A stretch of DNA of 64,000 nucleotides, from assembly GCF_014384985.1 (NCBI RefSeq), contig NZ_JACRSX010000004.1, positions 1 to 64,000 of the forward strand, given 5' to 3'. This document shows positions 27,585-37,213 of the stretch, one piece after another. A model generated the notes under the pieces. That model was not told the origin of the DNA and searched no databases. It worked only from the letters and a program-made list of their open reading frames with translations. A program made the position numbers and the translations under genes. Within the stretch, counting starts at the first letter, position 1, and each line of letters starts with the position of its first letter. The DNA is from Jutongia huaianensis. GTDB lineage: Bacteria; Bacillota; Clostridia; Lachnospirales; Lachnospiraceae.

Positions 27585-29267
27585 TTAAGATTCCGCATTT
27601 AGATCCTCTTCATCAAATACATCTTCCAGATTCTTTCCAGGAGCAACCATCGGGAATACCTTATCGTCGCTCTCGATCACACAATCGATCACAACAGGCT
27701 CTCCTGCTGCAAGTGCCTCCTTCAGCACCGGCTCAACCTCTTCCATTTTCGTGATACGGTATGCTCTGGCTCCCATAGCCTCGGCAACCTTCACATAATC
27801 CACTTTATCCTTTAATATCGTATGTGAATAACGCTCTCCGTAGAATAAAGTCTGCCACTGGCGTACCATACCCAGCACGGAGTTGTTAAAGATCAGCTCA
27901 ATGATCGGAATATTACTGCGGGTTGCTGTTGCAATCTCGTTCATATTCATACGGAAACATCCGTCTCCTGCAATATTCACTACTGTTTTATCCGGATTTC
28001 CCACTTTGGCGCCGATCGCAGCACCAAGACCATATCCCATGGTTCCCAGTCCACCGGATGTGATCAATGTTCTTGGTCTGGTATATTTATAATACTGTGC
28101 TGCCCACATCTGATGCTGGCCTACTTCCGTGGAAATAATTGCCTCACCGTTGGTCAGCTCATACAGCTTTTCGATAATATACGGACCCGTCAGACGATCC
28201 TTACTGTAGGTAAGAGGTAATGTTCTCTTACGCTCCATCACTTTTTCCATCCATTCCGGATGAGAAAGCTGCTCCAGACGGGAATTGAAAATATCCAGTA
28301 CAGATTTCACATCGCCGATCACACTGACATCTACAATGACATTCTTGTTGATCTCTGCGGGATCCACATCCACCTGGATGATCTTTGCCTTTTTAGCGAA
28401 ATTTTTTGTAACTCCCGTAACACGGTCTGAAAATCTGGAACCGAGTACCACCAGCACATCTGCCTCTCCCACACTGAGATCAGCAGTTTTGGTGCCATGC
28501 ATACCAAGCATTCCCACATAATTATCATCAGTACCCGGATACGCTCCCTTACCCATAAGACTGTCCGTGACAGGGGCATCCAGCTTCTTGGCGAACTCAA
28601 GCAGCTCCTTCTCCGCTCCGGAGATCACGGCACCACCGCCCACAAAGATCATCGGACGTTTTGCCTTGCGCATCAGCTTTAAAGCCTTCTCTACGGAAGC
28701 CGCCTCAATCTGTTCCATGGAACGCGGAATGATCTTTGGTACCTCCGGCTTATATTCTGTCTTATTGGCGGTAACATCCTTTGCAATATCGATCAACACC
28801 GGACCCGGACGTCCTGTCTGTGCAATCTTGAATGCACGTCTCAGCGCACCTGCCAGATCCTTGACATCCTTTACCAGAAAACTGTACTTTGTGATCGGCA
28901 TAGTCACACCGGCAATGTCAACCTCCTGAAAGGAATCCTTGCCCAACAGAGGCACACCCACATTACAGGTAATCGCCACCAACGGAACAGAATCCATATG
29001 TGCGGTTGCAATTCCCGTAACCAGATTTGTCGCTCCCGGACCACTTGTTGCCATGCAGACACCTACACGTCCTGTCGAACGCGCATAACCATCTGCCGCA
29101 TGGGATGCTCCCTGCTCATGGGAAGTTAAAATATGATGAATCTCATCCTGATGACGATAAAGCTCGTCATATATATTTAAAATAGCGCCTCCCGGATAAC
29201 CGAATACGGTATCCACGCCCTGTTCCTTCAGACATTCCACTACAATCTGAGAACCTGTTAACTGCAT
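27585..29267 (-). CDS. ilvB: acetolactate synthase large subunit
   Basis: TPP- and FAD-dependent enzyme for valine, leucine and isoleucine synthesis. 560 residues: VFGYPGGAILNIYD, SHEQGASHAADGYAR with the catalytic Glu, DSVPLVAITCNV, FQEVDIAGVTMPITK, and the TPP motif GDGCFRMNMNEIATATRSN (about 440-460). Starts at ATG 29267 with AAAGGAG. Last gene of the leu/ilv set, 36 bases after ilvD. No ilvN regulatory subunit follows; either it lies elsewhere or the enzyme works without one. Confidence 0.95.
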   Translation of the reverse strand: MQLTGSQIVVECLKEQGVDTVFGYPGGAILNIYDELYRHQDEIHHILTSHEQGASHAADGYARSTGRVGVCMATSGPGATNLVTGIATAHMDSVPLVAITCNVGVPLLGKDSFQEVDIAGVTMPITKYSFLVKDVKDLAGALRRAFKIAQTGRPGPVLIDIAKDVTANKTEYKPEVPKIIPRSMEQIEAASVEKALKLMRKAKRPMIFVGGGAVISGAEKELLEFAKKLDAPVTDSLMGKGAYPGTDDNYVGMLGMHGTKTADLSVGEADVLVVLGSRFSDRVTGVTKNFAKKAKIIQVDVDPAEINKNVIVDVSVIGDVKSVLDIFNSRLEQLSHPEWMEKVMERKRTLPLTYSKDRLTGPYIIEKLYELTNGEAIISTEVGQHQMWAAQYYKYTRPRTLITSGGLGTMGYGLGAAIGAKVGNPDKTVVNIAGDGCFRMNMNEIATATRSNIPIIELIFNNSVLGMVRQWQTLFYGERYSHTILKDKVDYVKVAEAMGARAYRITKMEEVEPVLKEALAAGEPVVIDCVIESDDKVFPMVAPGKNLEDVFDEEDLNAES

Positions 29268-29302
29268 CGTATGTATACTCCTTTCTCATTTACTAAAATA
29301 AA

Positions 29303-30970
29303 TTACAGACTTGATTTTAAAATTGCACCCTTGTCTGCAGAAGTAACCATAGATGCATATCTTGCCAGATATCCGGTCTTCACCTTTGGCTCTCTCGGAG
29401 TCCATTTTTCACGACGTGCTGCCAGCTCCTCATCAGAAACCTTTACATTGATGGTATTGGCCGGGATATCAATAGCAATGATATCACCCTCCTCGATCAA
29501 TGCGATCGGACCGCCAACGGCTGCCTCCGGTGAGATATGACCAATCGATGCTCCTCTGGATGCTCCGGAGAAACGACCGTCTGTGATCAATGCTACACTG
29601 GAACCAAGTCCCATTCCTGCAATAGCAGAGGTTGGATTTAACATTTCTCTCATACCAGGACCACCCTTTGGTCCCTCATAACGAATCACTACCACATCAC
29701 CCTCTACAATCTTGCCGCCGCGGATAGCTGCGATAGCATCCTCTTCACAATCAAATACACGGGCTGGTCCCTCATGTACCAGCATCTCCGGTACCACTGC
29801 GGAACGCTTTACTACGCCGCTGTCCGGTGCAATATTACCACGGAGAACAGCAATTCCGCCTGTCGCACTGTATGGATTGTCGATCGGACGGATCACTTCA
29901 GGATCTCTGTTCTCACAGCCGGCAATGTTCTCCCCAACAGTCTTGCCGGTGGCTGTGATCAGATCTGTATGAAGCAGACCCCTTTTGTTCAGCTCGTTCA
30001 TAACTGCATAAATACCGCCGGCTTCATTCAACTGCTCCATATATGTATGACCGGCCGGTGCCAGATGACACAGGTTTGGAGTCTTCGCGCTGATGGCATT
30101 TGCCATATCAAGGTTCAACTCAACGCCTGCTTCATGTGCGATTGCAGGCAGGTGAAGCATAGTATTGGTAGAGCAGCCCAGAGCCATATCTACAGTCAGA
30201 GCATTCTCAAATGCTTCCGGTGTCAGAATATCTCTTGGACAGATATTTTTCTCATAGAGCTCCATAACCTTCATACCTGCATGCTTTGCAAGCTTGATGC
30301 GGTCAGAATATACAGCCGGAATCGTACCATTGCCCTGAAGTCCCATACCGATTGCCTCTGTCAGGCAGTTCATACTGTTGGCTGTGTACATGCCGGAGCA
30401 GGAACCACAGGTTGGACATGCATGGCATACATAATCATCCACCTGTTCCTCTGTCATGGTTCCTGCAGCGTAAGAGCCTACTGCCTCAAACATAGAGGAA
30501 AGACTTGTTCGCTGACCATTGACGTGTCCGGCTAACATTGGACCACCACTGACAAATACCGTAGGAATATTCAGACGGGCAGCTGCCATCAGAAGTCCCG
30601 GTACATTCTTATCACAGTTCGGCACCATAACAAGGGCATCAAACTGATGCGCCAGAGCCATACACTCTGTAGAATCACAGATAAGATCTCTTGTTACAAG
30701 GGAATACTTCATACCGGTATGTCCCATGGCGATTCCGTCACAAACGGCGATCGCCGGAAATACGATTGGCGTACCTCCTGCCATTGCAACACCCATCTTG
30801 ACAGCATCCACGATCTTGTCAAGATTCATATGACCCGGAACGATCTCATTGTAGGAGCTTACAATACCTACCAATGGCTTTTCCAGCTCTTCCTTTGTAA
30901 TTCCAAGTGCATTAAACAACGAACGCTGCGGCGCCGTTGCCATTCCCTTTTTTACTGCATCACTTCTCAT
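29303..30970 (-). CDS. ilvD: dihydroxy-acid dehydratase
   Basis: Fe-S enzyme dehydrating dihydroxy-isovalerate and dihydroxy-methylvalerate. 555 residues: NYEIVPGH-like [16 protein letters not shown], cluster cysteines in [10 protein letters not shown] and [38 protein letters not shown], and [20 protein letters not shown]. Starts at ATG 30970 preceded by AAAGGCATGG, a ribosome site form also seen before aspS and folC. Lies between leuB and ilvB. Confidence 0.97.
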   Translation of the reverse strand: MRSDAVKKGMATAPQRSLFNALGITKEELEKPLVGIVSSYNEIVPGHMNLDKIVDAVKMGVAMAGGTPIVFPAIAVCDGIAMGHTGMKYSLVTRDLICDSTECMALAHQFDALVMVPNCDKNVPGLLMAAARLNIPTVFVSGGPMLAGHVNGQRTSLSSMFEAVGSYAAGTMTEEQVDDYVCHACPTCGSCSGMYTANSMNCLTEAIGMGLQGNGTIPAVYSDRIKLAKHAGMKVMELYEKNICPRDILTPEAFENALTVDMALGCSTNTMLHLPAIAHEAGVELNLDMANAISAKTPNLCHLAPAGHTYMEQLNEAGGIYAVMNELNKRGLLHTDLITATGKTVGENIAGCENRDPEVIRPIDNPYSATGGIAVLRGNIAPDSGVVKRSAVVPEMLVHEGPARVFDCEEDAIAAIRGGKIVEGDVVVIRYEGPKGGPGMREMLNPTSAIAGMGLGSSVALITDGRFSGASRGASIGHISPEAAVGGPIALIEEGDIIAIDIPANTINVKVSDEELAARREKWTPREPKVKTGYLARYASMVTSADKGAILKSSL

Positions 30971-31045
30971 CTCTTGTCACCATGCCTTTCATATATACAT
31001 ATCCCAATTTGTAACATTTAAAGAAACATTACTTCTATCTATGTC

Positions 31046-32131
31046 CTATCCAATGCGCTCTGCGATCAAGTCACCCATCTTTGTTGTTCCAACCCGGGTC
31101 TTGCCCTCGTCCATAATATCCACCGTGCGGTATCCCTCAGCCAGCACTTTCTTTACTGCATCCTCAATCGCATCTGCTTCTTTCTCCAGATCAAAGGAAT
31201 AACGAAGCATCATTGCTGCGGAAAGGATCGTTGCGATCGGGTTAGCAATGTCCTGTCCTGCAATATCCGGTGCTGAACCGTGACTCGGCTCATAAAGACC
31301 AAGCTTTGTTGCTCCAAGGCTTGCAGAAGACAGCATACCGATGGAACCTGTCACCATACTTGCCTCATCGGAAAGAATATCACCAAACATGTTCTCGGTA
31401 AGAATTACATCAAACTGCTTTGGATCTCTGACTAACTGCATTGCACAGTTATCGACCAGCATATTGGTCAGCTCTACCTCCGGATAGTCCTTTGCAACCT
31501 CTGCCACAACACTTCTCCAGAGTCTGGAAGAATCCAGCACGTTTGCCTTATCTACACTGCAGACCTTTTTATTTCTCTTCATGGCTACATCAAAGCCCCA
31601 CTTTGCAATACGACGGATCTCGTTCTCATCATATGTAAGGGTATCAATGGCTTTCTTAACGCCATTCTCCTCGATGGTTTTACGTTCTCCAAAGTACAGG
31701 CCGCCTGTAAGCTCACGCATTACCACAAAATCAAAGCCTCCCTCAGTCAGCTCCTCCTTCAGCGGACATGCCCCGGACAGCTCATCAAAAAGAATTGCCG
31801 GGCGGATATTTGCATAAAGCTCCAGTCCTTTACGGATCTTGAGAAGACCAGCCTCCGGTCTCTTGGATGGCTCGATCTGATACCAGTTAGACTGTCCTAC
31901 ATTTCCTCCGACTGCTCCCAGTAATACGGAATCACAGCCCTTCGCCTTCTCCAGAGTCTCATCTGTCAATGACTCTCCATACACATCAATAGAGCATCCT
32001 CCCATTAACAGATCCTCATATTCAAACGTATGACCATAGACCTCTCCGACCTTTGCCAATACCTTTCTGGCCTCTCTTACAATTTCCGGACCGATACCGT
32101 CACCGGGAATTGATGCAATCCTGTACTTCAT
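31046..32131 (-). CDS. leuB: 3-isopropylmalate dehydrogenase
   Basis: NAD-dependent oxidative decarboxylase of leucine synthesis. 361 residues: [79 protein letters not shown], and [21 protein letters not shown]. Starts at ATG 32131 with AAAGGAAG. It has its own promoter between it and tarJ, so it may be transcribed both from leuC and separately. Confidence 0.97.
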   Translation of the reverse strand: MKYRIASIPGDGIGPEIVREARKVLAKVGEVYGHTFEYEDLLMGGCSIDVYGESLTDETLEKAKGCDSVLLGAVGGNVGQSNWYQIEPSKRPEAGLLKIRKGLELYANIRPAILFDELSGACPLKEELTEGGFDFVVMRELTGGLYFGERKTIEENGVKKAIDTLTYDENEIRRIAKWGFDVAMKRNKKVCSVDKANVLDSSRLWRSVVAEVAKDYPEVELTNMLVDNCAMQLVRDPKQFDVILTENMFGDILSDEASMVTGSIGMLSSASLGATKLGLYEPSHGSAPDIAGQDIANPIATILSAAMMLRYSFDLEKEADAIEDAVKKVLAEGYRTVDIMDEGKTRVGTTKMGDLIAERIG

Positions 32132-32161
32132 ATATTCGCTTCCTTTCTGTCCTACATAAAA

Positions 32162-32202
32162 ACACTAATCTATATAGTACCCATAAAATCTATTAGTGTC
32201 AA
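32162..32202 (-). promoter_or_regulatory. internal promoter with inverted repeat before leuB
   Basis: Minus-strand TTGACA (32202-32197), 17-base spacer, TACTAT (32179-32174). The -35 and the start-point region are embedded in an inverted repeat, ACACTAAT (32162-32169) and ATTAGTGT (32192-32199), followed on the minus strand by TTTTT. It could be an operator over the promoter or a weak terminator for tarJ. Confidence 0.7.
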
Positions 32203-32209
32203 CGGTCAT

Positions 32210-33235
32210 TTATTTATCCCATATCATAATGGTCTTTCCCATGTTCTTCTGGTTGTCCAGCTCAAAGGCACGGTTCATGTCCTTAATCTCACGGATCGGG
32301 ACCTGCGCTCCCACGATATTACTCAGATAATTGATGATCTCCGGATTGCTCTGATACAGAGCAACGGTTCTCTCAAAATCCTCTCTGCCGCTCCGGCTGC
32401 TTCCAAACATCCGCAGTCCCTTCTCCAGGATCATACGTGTATTGATCGGTACCGGATACTCGGATACACCGAGAATAGACATGGTTCCCTCCGGCTGGAT
32501 ATGATCGATCATCTGATTGATCGCACTCTGGGAAGCTGCGCCACCCACACACTCAAAGGCGTGATCTACCAACAGATCCTCCGGAATGTCATTGACATTA
32601 AATGTGGCATCTGCAAAGGTAAAGGAGGACATTTTCTCCTCACTGACACCAAAAATATAAAGCTGTGTGTCAGGGAAGGTTGCCTTAAATAAGACAGAGG
32701 TAATATATCCCAGATTACCATCTCCCCAGATACCCACAATATTGCGACGCTTATGAGCAAAACGGTCAAAACGCAGAACCGCATGCATACTTACCGATAC
32801 AAGCTCCGTAAATGCGGCAATCACTTTGTCAATTGAAGGATCAAGCGGCACAACCCTGTCATGGGTCAGAACAACATGCTCCTGCATAAAGCCGTCAAAA
32901 CCACTGGCGCGGAACTTGCTGGAACGCAGATAATTTTCTGCGATCACATCATCCTTCTCTACCGGAGTATTCGGGATCATGATCACACTGTCACCCGCTT
33001 TAAATACGCCCTGCGGATCATATACTACATCACCGATCCCCTCATGGATCAATGCCATCGGAAGCTTTTTGGCCAGTACTTCAGCCGGTCTTGCTCCCTG
33101 ATAATAACGCTGGTCTGCGTGACAGATTGACAAATGTGTCGGTCTGACAATTACTTCATCGCCCTGAAGACTGATATCCTGAAATGCAATTTCAAATCTT
33201 CTGGGTGCCACTAAACGATATATCGTATTTAACAT
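32210..33235 (-). CDS. tarJ: ribitol-5-phosphate (ribulose-5-phosphate) reductase, TarJ-like
   Basis: Zinc-type alcohol dehydrogenase-like enzyme reducing ribulose 5-phosphate to ribitol 5-phosphate for CDP-ribitol synthesis. 341 residues, the size of S. aureus TarJ: MLNTIYRLVAPRRFEI start, STHLSICHADQRYYQG-type zinc region (PTHLSICHADQRYYQ), ALIHEGIGDVV, the nucleotide fold VGIWGDGNLGYITSV, and DHAFECVGG. Start at ATG 33235-33233 with AAAGGA. It directly follows the paired cytidylyltransferase tarI, which supports the call over a generic alcohol dehydrogenase. Unusually embedded among leucine genes. Confidence 0.85.
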   Translation of the reverse strand: MLNTIYRLVAPRRFEIAFQDISLQGDEVIVRPTHLSICHADQRYYQGARPAEVLAKKLPMALIHEGIGDVVYDPQGVFKAGDSVIMIPNTPVEKDDVIAENYLRSSKFRASGFDGFMQEHVVLTHDRVVPLDPSIDKVIAAFTELVSVSMHAVLRFDRFAHKRRNIVGIWGDGNLGYITSVLFKATFPDTQLYIFGVSEEKMSSFTFADATFNVNDIPEDLLVDHAFECVGGAASQSAINQMIDHIQPEGTMSILGVSEYPVPINTRMILEKGLRMFGSSRSGREDFERTVALYQSNPEIINYLSNIVGAQVPIREIKDMNRAFELDNQKNMGKTIMIWDK

Positions 33236-33278
33236 AAAAATCCTTTCTGCCCTTCGGCACAAACTATTTCCTGTTCAT

Positions 33279-33998
33279 TTACTGTCCGTTCTTCTGGTCA
33301 TTCAACAGAGACTCTGCTACTCTGAGATCATAAGGATAGGTGATCTTGGTATTGTAAACCTCACCCTCTACAAGATAAACCTGCTCTCCCTTGATCACGA
33401 AAATCTTGGAAGCATCGGTCAGGATCTCCTTCTCCTCTTCTGTCAGTGACTGATATAACTCCTTGAGCTTCTTGGCCCCAAAGGTCTGCGGAGTCTGCCC
33501 CTGATACATCTTGGAACGATCCGGTACCGATGTGATCACCTTACCATCTTCACTGTGTACAATGGTATCCGTTGCGGGAATCACCGTATCACAGGCGCCA
33601 TACTGTAAACCGTACTTGATATTCTCCTCAATGATACGATATGTCAGGAACGGACGAACGGAATCATGGGTCACGATCAGAGTATCATCATCCAGCCCAT
33701 ATTTTTCCTCAATATATGCGATGGAATTCATAATAGTCTCATTTCTGGTGGAACCACCCTTCAATACCTTTACGGTACTTCCGGCCTCTCCCAGATACTT
33801 CTTCAGAAGGTTTTTGGTATGCTCGATCCACTCTGTCGGAGTCAGCACGATCAACTCCTGAAACGAATCATGCATCAAAAACTTCTCTACAGTATGAATG
33901 AGGATTGGTTTTCCTCCAATTTTTAAAAACTGCTTCGGCTTCTCAACATTTCCCATACGGCTGCCGACACCGCCGGCAAGAATTACTCCAAATACCAT
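33279..33998 (-). CDS. tarI: ribitol-5-phosphate cytidylyltransferase, TarI-like
   Basis: Makes CDP-ribitol from CTP and ribitol 5-phosphate, for teichoic acid or capsule. 239 residues of the IspD/TarI family: GVILAGGVGSRMGNVEKPKQF (CTP loop), IHTVEKFLMHDSF, GGSTRNETIMNSI, VTHDSVRPFLTYRIIEENI, MYQGQTPQTFG, and ITYPYDLRVAESLL. TarI is favoured over IspD because the MGNVxxPKQF, RNETIMN and VRPFLTxRIIEENI patterns recall TarI, and because a TarJ-like partner follows 43 bases later. Starts at ATG 33998, 20 bases after leuD. Confidence 0.85.
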   Translation of the reverse strand: MVFGVILAGGVGSRMGNVEKPKQFLKIGGKPILIHTVEKFLMHDSFQELIVLTPTEWIEHTKNLLKKYLGEAGSTVKVLKGGSTRNETIMNSIAYIEEKYGLDDDTLIVTHDSVRPFLTYRIIEENIKYGLQYGACDTVIPATDTIVHSEDGKVITSVPDRSKMYQGQTPQTFGAKKLKELYQSLTEEEKEILTDASKIFVIKGEQVYLVEGEVYNTKITYPYDLRVAESLLNDQKNGQ

Positions 33999-34018
33999 GT
34001 TTTTCTCCTTATCCCAGA

Positions 34019-34513
34019 TTACTCTGCATAGTTGCTGTTAATATAATTCACTAATCCCTCTGCCTTAATGATCTTCTGCATAAACGGAGGGAATGCCTGT
34101 CCCTGATACTGTGTTCCTTTTGTCTTGTCTACGATCACACCGCTGTCAAAATCGATCTCAACCGTATCTCCCGCCTCGATCTCCTTAGCTGCCTCCGGAC
34201 ACTCAATGATCGGGAGTCCGATATTGATGGCATTACGGTAAAAAATGCGCGCAAATGTCTCTGCAATAACGCAGCTGATGCCGGATGCCTTAATCGCAAT
34301 CGGAGCATGCTCTCTGGATGAACCACATCCAAAGTTTTTGTTGGCTACCATGATATCGCCCTTCTTCACTCTGTTTACAAAGTCCGGGTCAATATCCTCC
34401 ATGCAGCTTTTTGCCAGCTCTGCCGGATCTGATGAGTTCAGATAGCGTGCCGGAATGATAACATCTGTATCTACATTATCTCCATATTTATGAACGGTAC
34501 CACATGCTTTCAT
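34019..34513 (-). CDS. leuD: 3-isopropylmalate dehydratase small subunit
   Basis: Small subunit of isopropylmalate isomerase. 164 residues: [41 protein letters not shown] (substrate loop, about 59-77), [17 protein letters not shown]. This is the short, archaeal-like LeuD, matching the LeuC type upstream. Starts at ATG 34513; follows leuC by 54 bases. Confidence 0.96.
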   Translation of the reverse strand: MKACGTVHKYGDNVDTDVIIPARYLNSSDPAELAKSCMEDIDPDFVNRVKKGDIMVANKNFGCGSSREHAPIAIKASGISCVIAETFARIFYRNAINIGLPIIECPEAAKEIEAGDTVEIDFDSGVIVDKTKGTQYQGQAFPPFMQKIIKAEGLVNYINSNYAE

Positions 34514-34567
34514 ATTTACTTTCCTCCATATACTTTATAATTAATCACACTTTTTGAGAATTTTATA

Positions 34568-35833
34568 TTAAAGTCCCAGATCTGATGGCTGTGAGATCTT
34601 TCCGGTTACTGCACTGGCCGCTGCAACAGCCGGGCTTGCCAGATATACCTCAGATTCCACATGACCCATACGTCCTACAAAGTTACGGTTTGTGGTAGAA
34701 ACAGCTCTCTCTCCCTTTGCCAGACAGCCCATATGGCCACCCAGACAAGGTCCGCATGTCGGAGTACTTACCACAGCTCCCGCCTCAATAAATGTCTGAA
34801 CAAGACCTTCCTCGATCGCCTGCATATAAATACTCTGTGTCGCCGGTATCACAATAGCTCGGATACCATCTGCCACCTTACGTCCCTTCAAAACGCTTGC
34901 TGCCTCTCTGAGATCAGAGATGCGGCCATTGGTACATGATCCGATCACAACCTGGTCAATGGTAACCTCACCAGACTCATCTACAGTCTTTGTATTCTCC
35001 GGAAGGTGTGGAAAAGCTACGGTTGGCTTTAATGTACTCAGATCAATCTTAATAACCTCGTCATACTCTGCATCCTCATCTGCCTCAAAGATCTTGTATT
35101 CCTTCTGTGAATGCTCCTTCATATATGCAATGGTCTGATCATCAACCGGGAAGATACCATTCTTGGCACCAGCCTCGATCGCCATATTGGCAATGGAGAA
35201 TCGATCATCCATGGAAAGACTTGCTACGCCGTCTCCCGCAAACTCCATAGAGCGGTACAATGCACCGTCCACGCCGATCATTCCGATAATATGAAGGATC
35301 ACATCCTTACCGCTGACCCATTTGGAAAGCTTGCCGGTAAGCTCGATCTTAATTGCAGAAGGCACCTTAAACCATGCCTGTCCGGTGATCATGCCACATC
35401 CCATATCGGTGCTGCCGACACCGGTAGAAAAAGCTCCTAATGCTCCATATGTACAAGTGTGGGAATCCGCTCCGATGCAGACATCTCCCGCCACGATCAA
35501 TCCCTTTTCCGGAACAAGGGCATGCTCAATACCCATCTGTCCCACTTCAAAATAATTGGTAATATCATGCTCTTTGGCATATTCACGGACACATTTGCAA
35601 TGCTCCGCAGATTTAATATCTTTATTGGGGGTAAAATGATCCGGAACAAGGGCAATCTTATCTTTATCAAATACTGTCTTTTTGTTTAGCTTCTCCACCT
35701 CGTGAATCGCTACCGGACCGGTTATATCATTTGCAAGGACAAGATCAAGATCCGCCATAATAAGCTGTCCGGCCTGAACCGACTCCAATCCTGCATGTGC
35801 CGCTAAAATCTTCTGCGTCATTGTCATTCCCAT
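34568..35833 (-). CDS. leuC: 3-isopropylmalate dehydratase large subunit
   Basis: Aconitase-family [4Fe-4S] enzyme of leucine synthesis. 421 residues, the short LeuC type: [43 protein letters not shown], cluster cysteines in [11 protein letters not shown] and [21 protein letters not shown]. Start at ATG 35833-35831 (MGMTMTQK) with GGAGG upstream. First gene of leuC-leuD-tarI-tarJ. leuA and ilvC are not in the window. Confidence 0.96.
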   Translation of the reverse strand: MGMTMTQKILAAHAGLESVQAGQLIMADLDLVLANDITGPVAIHEVEKLNKKTVFDKDKIALVPDHFTPNKDIKSAEHCKCVREYAKEHDITNYFEVGQMGIEHALVPEKGLIVAGDVCIGADSHTCTYGALGAFSTGVGSTDMGCGMITGQAWFKVPSAIKIELTGKLSKWVSGKDVILHIIGMIGVDGALYRSMEFAGDGVASLSMDDRFSIANMAIEAGAKNGIFPVDDQTIAYMKEHSQKEYKIFEADEDAEYDEVIKIDLSTLKPTVAFPHLPENTKTVDESGEVTIDQVVIGSCTNGRISDLREAASVLKGRKVADGIRAIVIPATQSIYMQAIEEGLVQTFIEAGAVVSTPTCGPCLGGHMGCLAKGERAVSTTNRNFVGRMGHVESEVYLASPAVAAASAVTGKISQPSDLGL

Positions 35834-35893
35834 AATCTAATTGCCTCCATTCTCTCTTTATCCATTCAGGGGTAACCTGACAAAACTTTATAT

Positions 35894-35922
35894 ATCATAC
35901 CACAAAAGGAGATTTCTGTAAA
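35894..35922 (-). promoter_or_regulatory. promoter of leuC operon
   Basis: Minus-strand TTTACA (35922-35917), 17-base spacer, TATGAT (35899-35894). A short TCAGG/CCTGA hairpin (35866-35880) lies in the leader. No T-box or leucine leader peptide is visible in the short gap. Confidence 0.75.
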
Positions 35923-35940
35923 TCATCCGTTCAAAACGCC

Positions 35941-37101
35941 TTAAAACCGATCAACATATACCACCAGTTCCACCCCCGGATGATTCTCCGCCACATGATC
36001 CTGCAGCCGCTTTACTAACTCCTTCTCCTCGATCTTACAGGAATACGGCTCCTGAATATCAAAAAACAGCTTCATATGGCCGGTATAACGTACCATCCGA
36101 AAATCATGAAGTGTCAGGGACGGATCCATCAGCTTTAAATCCGCCTCCATCTCCTTTTTCATCTTCTGCGTTTCCTCATCCTTTACCCAGATAGGATCAA
36201 TATGGATCACCGCAGAGCAGCCCAGTTCATCGGAAATTTGATGCTCCACCTCATCGATCACCTCATGAAGCTCCACCAGACTTCCATCCACCGGAACCTC
36301 CGCATGCAGGGAAAGCATGGTACGTCCCGGCCCGTAATTGTGAACCACCAGATCATGCATCCCCAGAATTTCCTTCCGGGAAAGAACAATTTCATGAACC
36401 CGTTCCACAAAGCATTCCTCCGCCGGCTGTCCAAGCAGCGGATTGATCGTATCCTTTGCTGCAGAAATACCGGCATACATGATAAAGATTCCCACCAGCA
36501 TACCGCACACACCATCAATCTGAAGTCCTGTAAAATGGGATACCACTGTAGAAATCAGTACCACAAAGGTTGCTACCGCATCGCTGATACTATCCAGAGC
36601 CGTTGCTCCCATGGCAGCACTGGCAATCTTTTTGCCATAAGAGCGGTTATATGTATACATATACAGCTTGACAAGAATCGAAACTGCCAGCATTACAAGC
36701 GTACCCGTATGCCAGATGACCTCCTCCGGGTGCAGGATCTTCTGCCCGGAGCTTCTCATAAGTTCCACCGCCATAACCATAATAATCATTGATACGATCA
36801 GCCCCGCTACATACTCCAGTCTGCCATGACCAAAGGGATGCTCCGGATCCGGCTTCTGACCCGCCAGACGGAATCCAAACAAAAGGATCAGGGAAGAACC
36901 GGCATCCGACAGGTTATTAAAGGCGTCTGCCATAATCGCAATAGAATGACTAAGCCACCCCACAAAAAGCTTCCCGGCAAACAGAAAGATATTGAGAAAG
37001 ATTCCCACAATACCGCAAAGAATTCCGTATTGCTGCCGCACATGTCTATCCTGATACTCCCTGTAATCCGAAATCCAATGTTTTGCAATAAAGTTAATCA
37101 T
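35941..37101 (-). CDS. cation diffusion facilitator (probably Mn(II) exporter)
   Basis: 386-residue inner-membrane antiporter with six membrane segments (about 25-220) and a cytoplasmic zinc-transporter dimerisation domain repeated twice (about 225-386). The TM2 site is NNLSD (Asn62-x3-Asp66) and the TM5 site is DSISD (Asp170-x3-Asp174). An NxxxD/DxxxD combination is the pattern described for MntE-type manganese exporters; zinc exporters have DxxxD with HxxxD. Start at ATG 37101 with a GGGGG ribosome site. It follows the proS terminator closely, so expression may depend on read-through. Confidence 0.88.
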   Translation of the reverse strand: MINFIAKHWISDYREYQDRHVRQQYGILCGIVGIFLNIFLFAGKLFVGWLSHSIAIMADAFNNLSDAGSSLILLFGFRLAGQKPDPEHPFGHGRLEYVAGLIVSMIIMVMAVELMRSSGQKILHPEEVIWHTGTLVMLAVSILVKLYMYTYNRSYGKKIASAAMGATALDSISDAVATFVVLISTVVSHFTGLQIDGVCGMLVGIFIMYAGISAAKDTINPLLGQPAEECFVERVHEIVLSRKEILGMHDLVVHNYGPGRTMLSLHAEVPVDGSLVELHEVIDEVEHQISDELGCSAVIHIDPIWVKDEETQKMKKEMEADLKLMDPSLTLHDFRMVRYTGHMKLFFDIQEPYSCKIEEKELVKRLQDHVAENHPGVELVVYVDRF

Positions 37102-37114
37102 ATCTAACCCCCTC

Positions 37115-37166
37115 TAAAAAACGAATAGTTGCTCTGCTGTATGTATTCACACTGCAGAACAACTAT
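37115..37166 (-). terminator. terminator after proS
   Basis: Minus-strand 13-bp stem ATAGTTGTTCTGC (37166-37154) with GCAGAGCAACTAT (37137-37125), followed by TCGTTTTTT. Confidence 0.85.
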
Positions 37167-37213
37167 CCCAAAACAGACATCAATTCAACACGACATCTCT
37201 ATCTTTATATTAT

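Noticed and set aside
33279..33998. IspD (MEP cytidylyltransferase)
   Set aside because: Same superfamily, but sequence patterns and the adjacent TarJ-like reductase fit TarI better.
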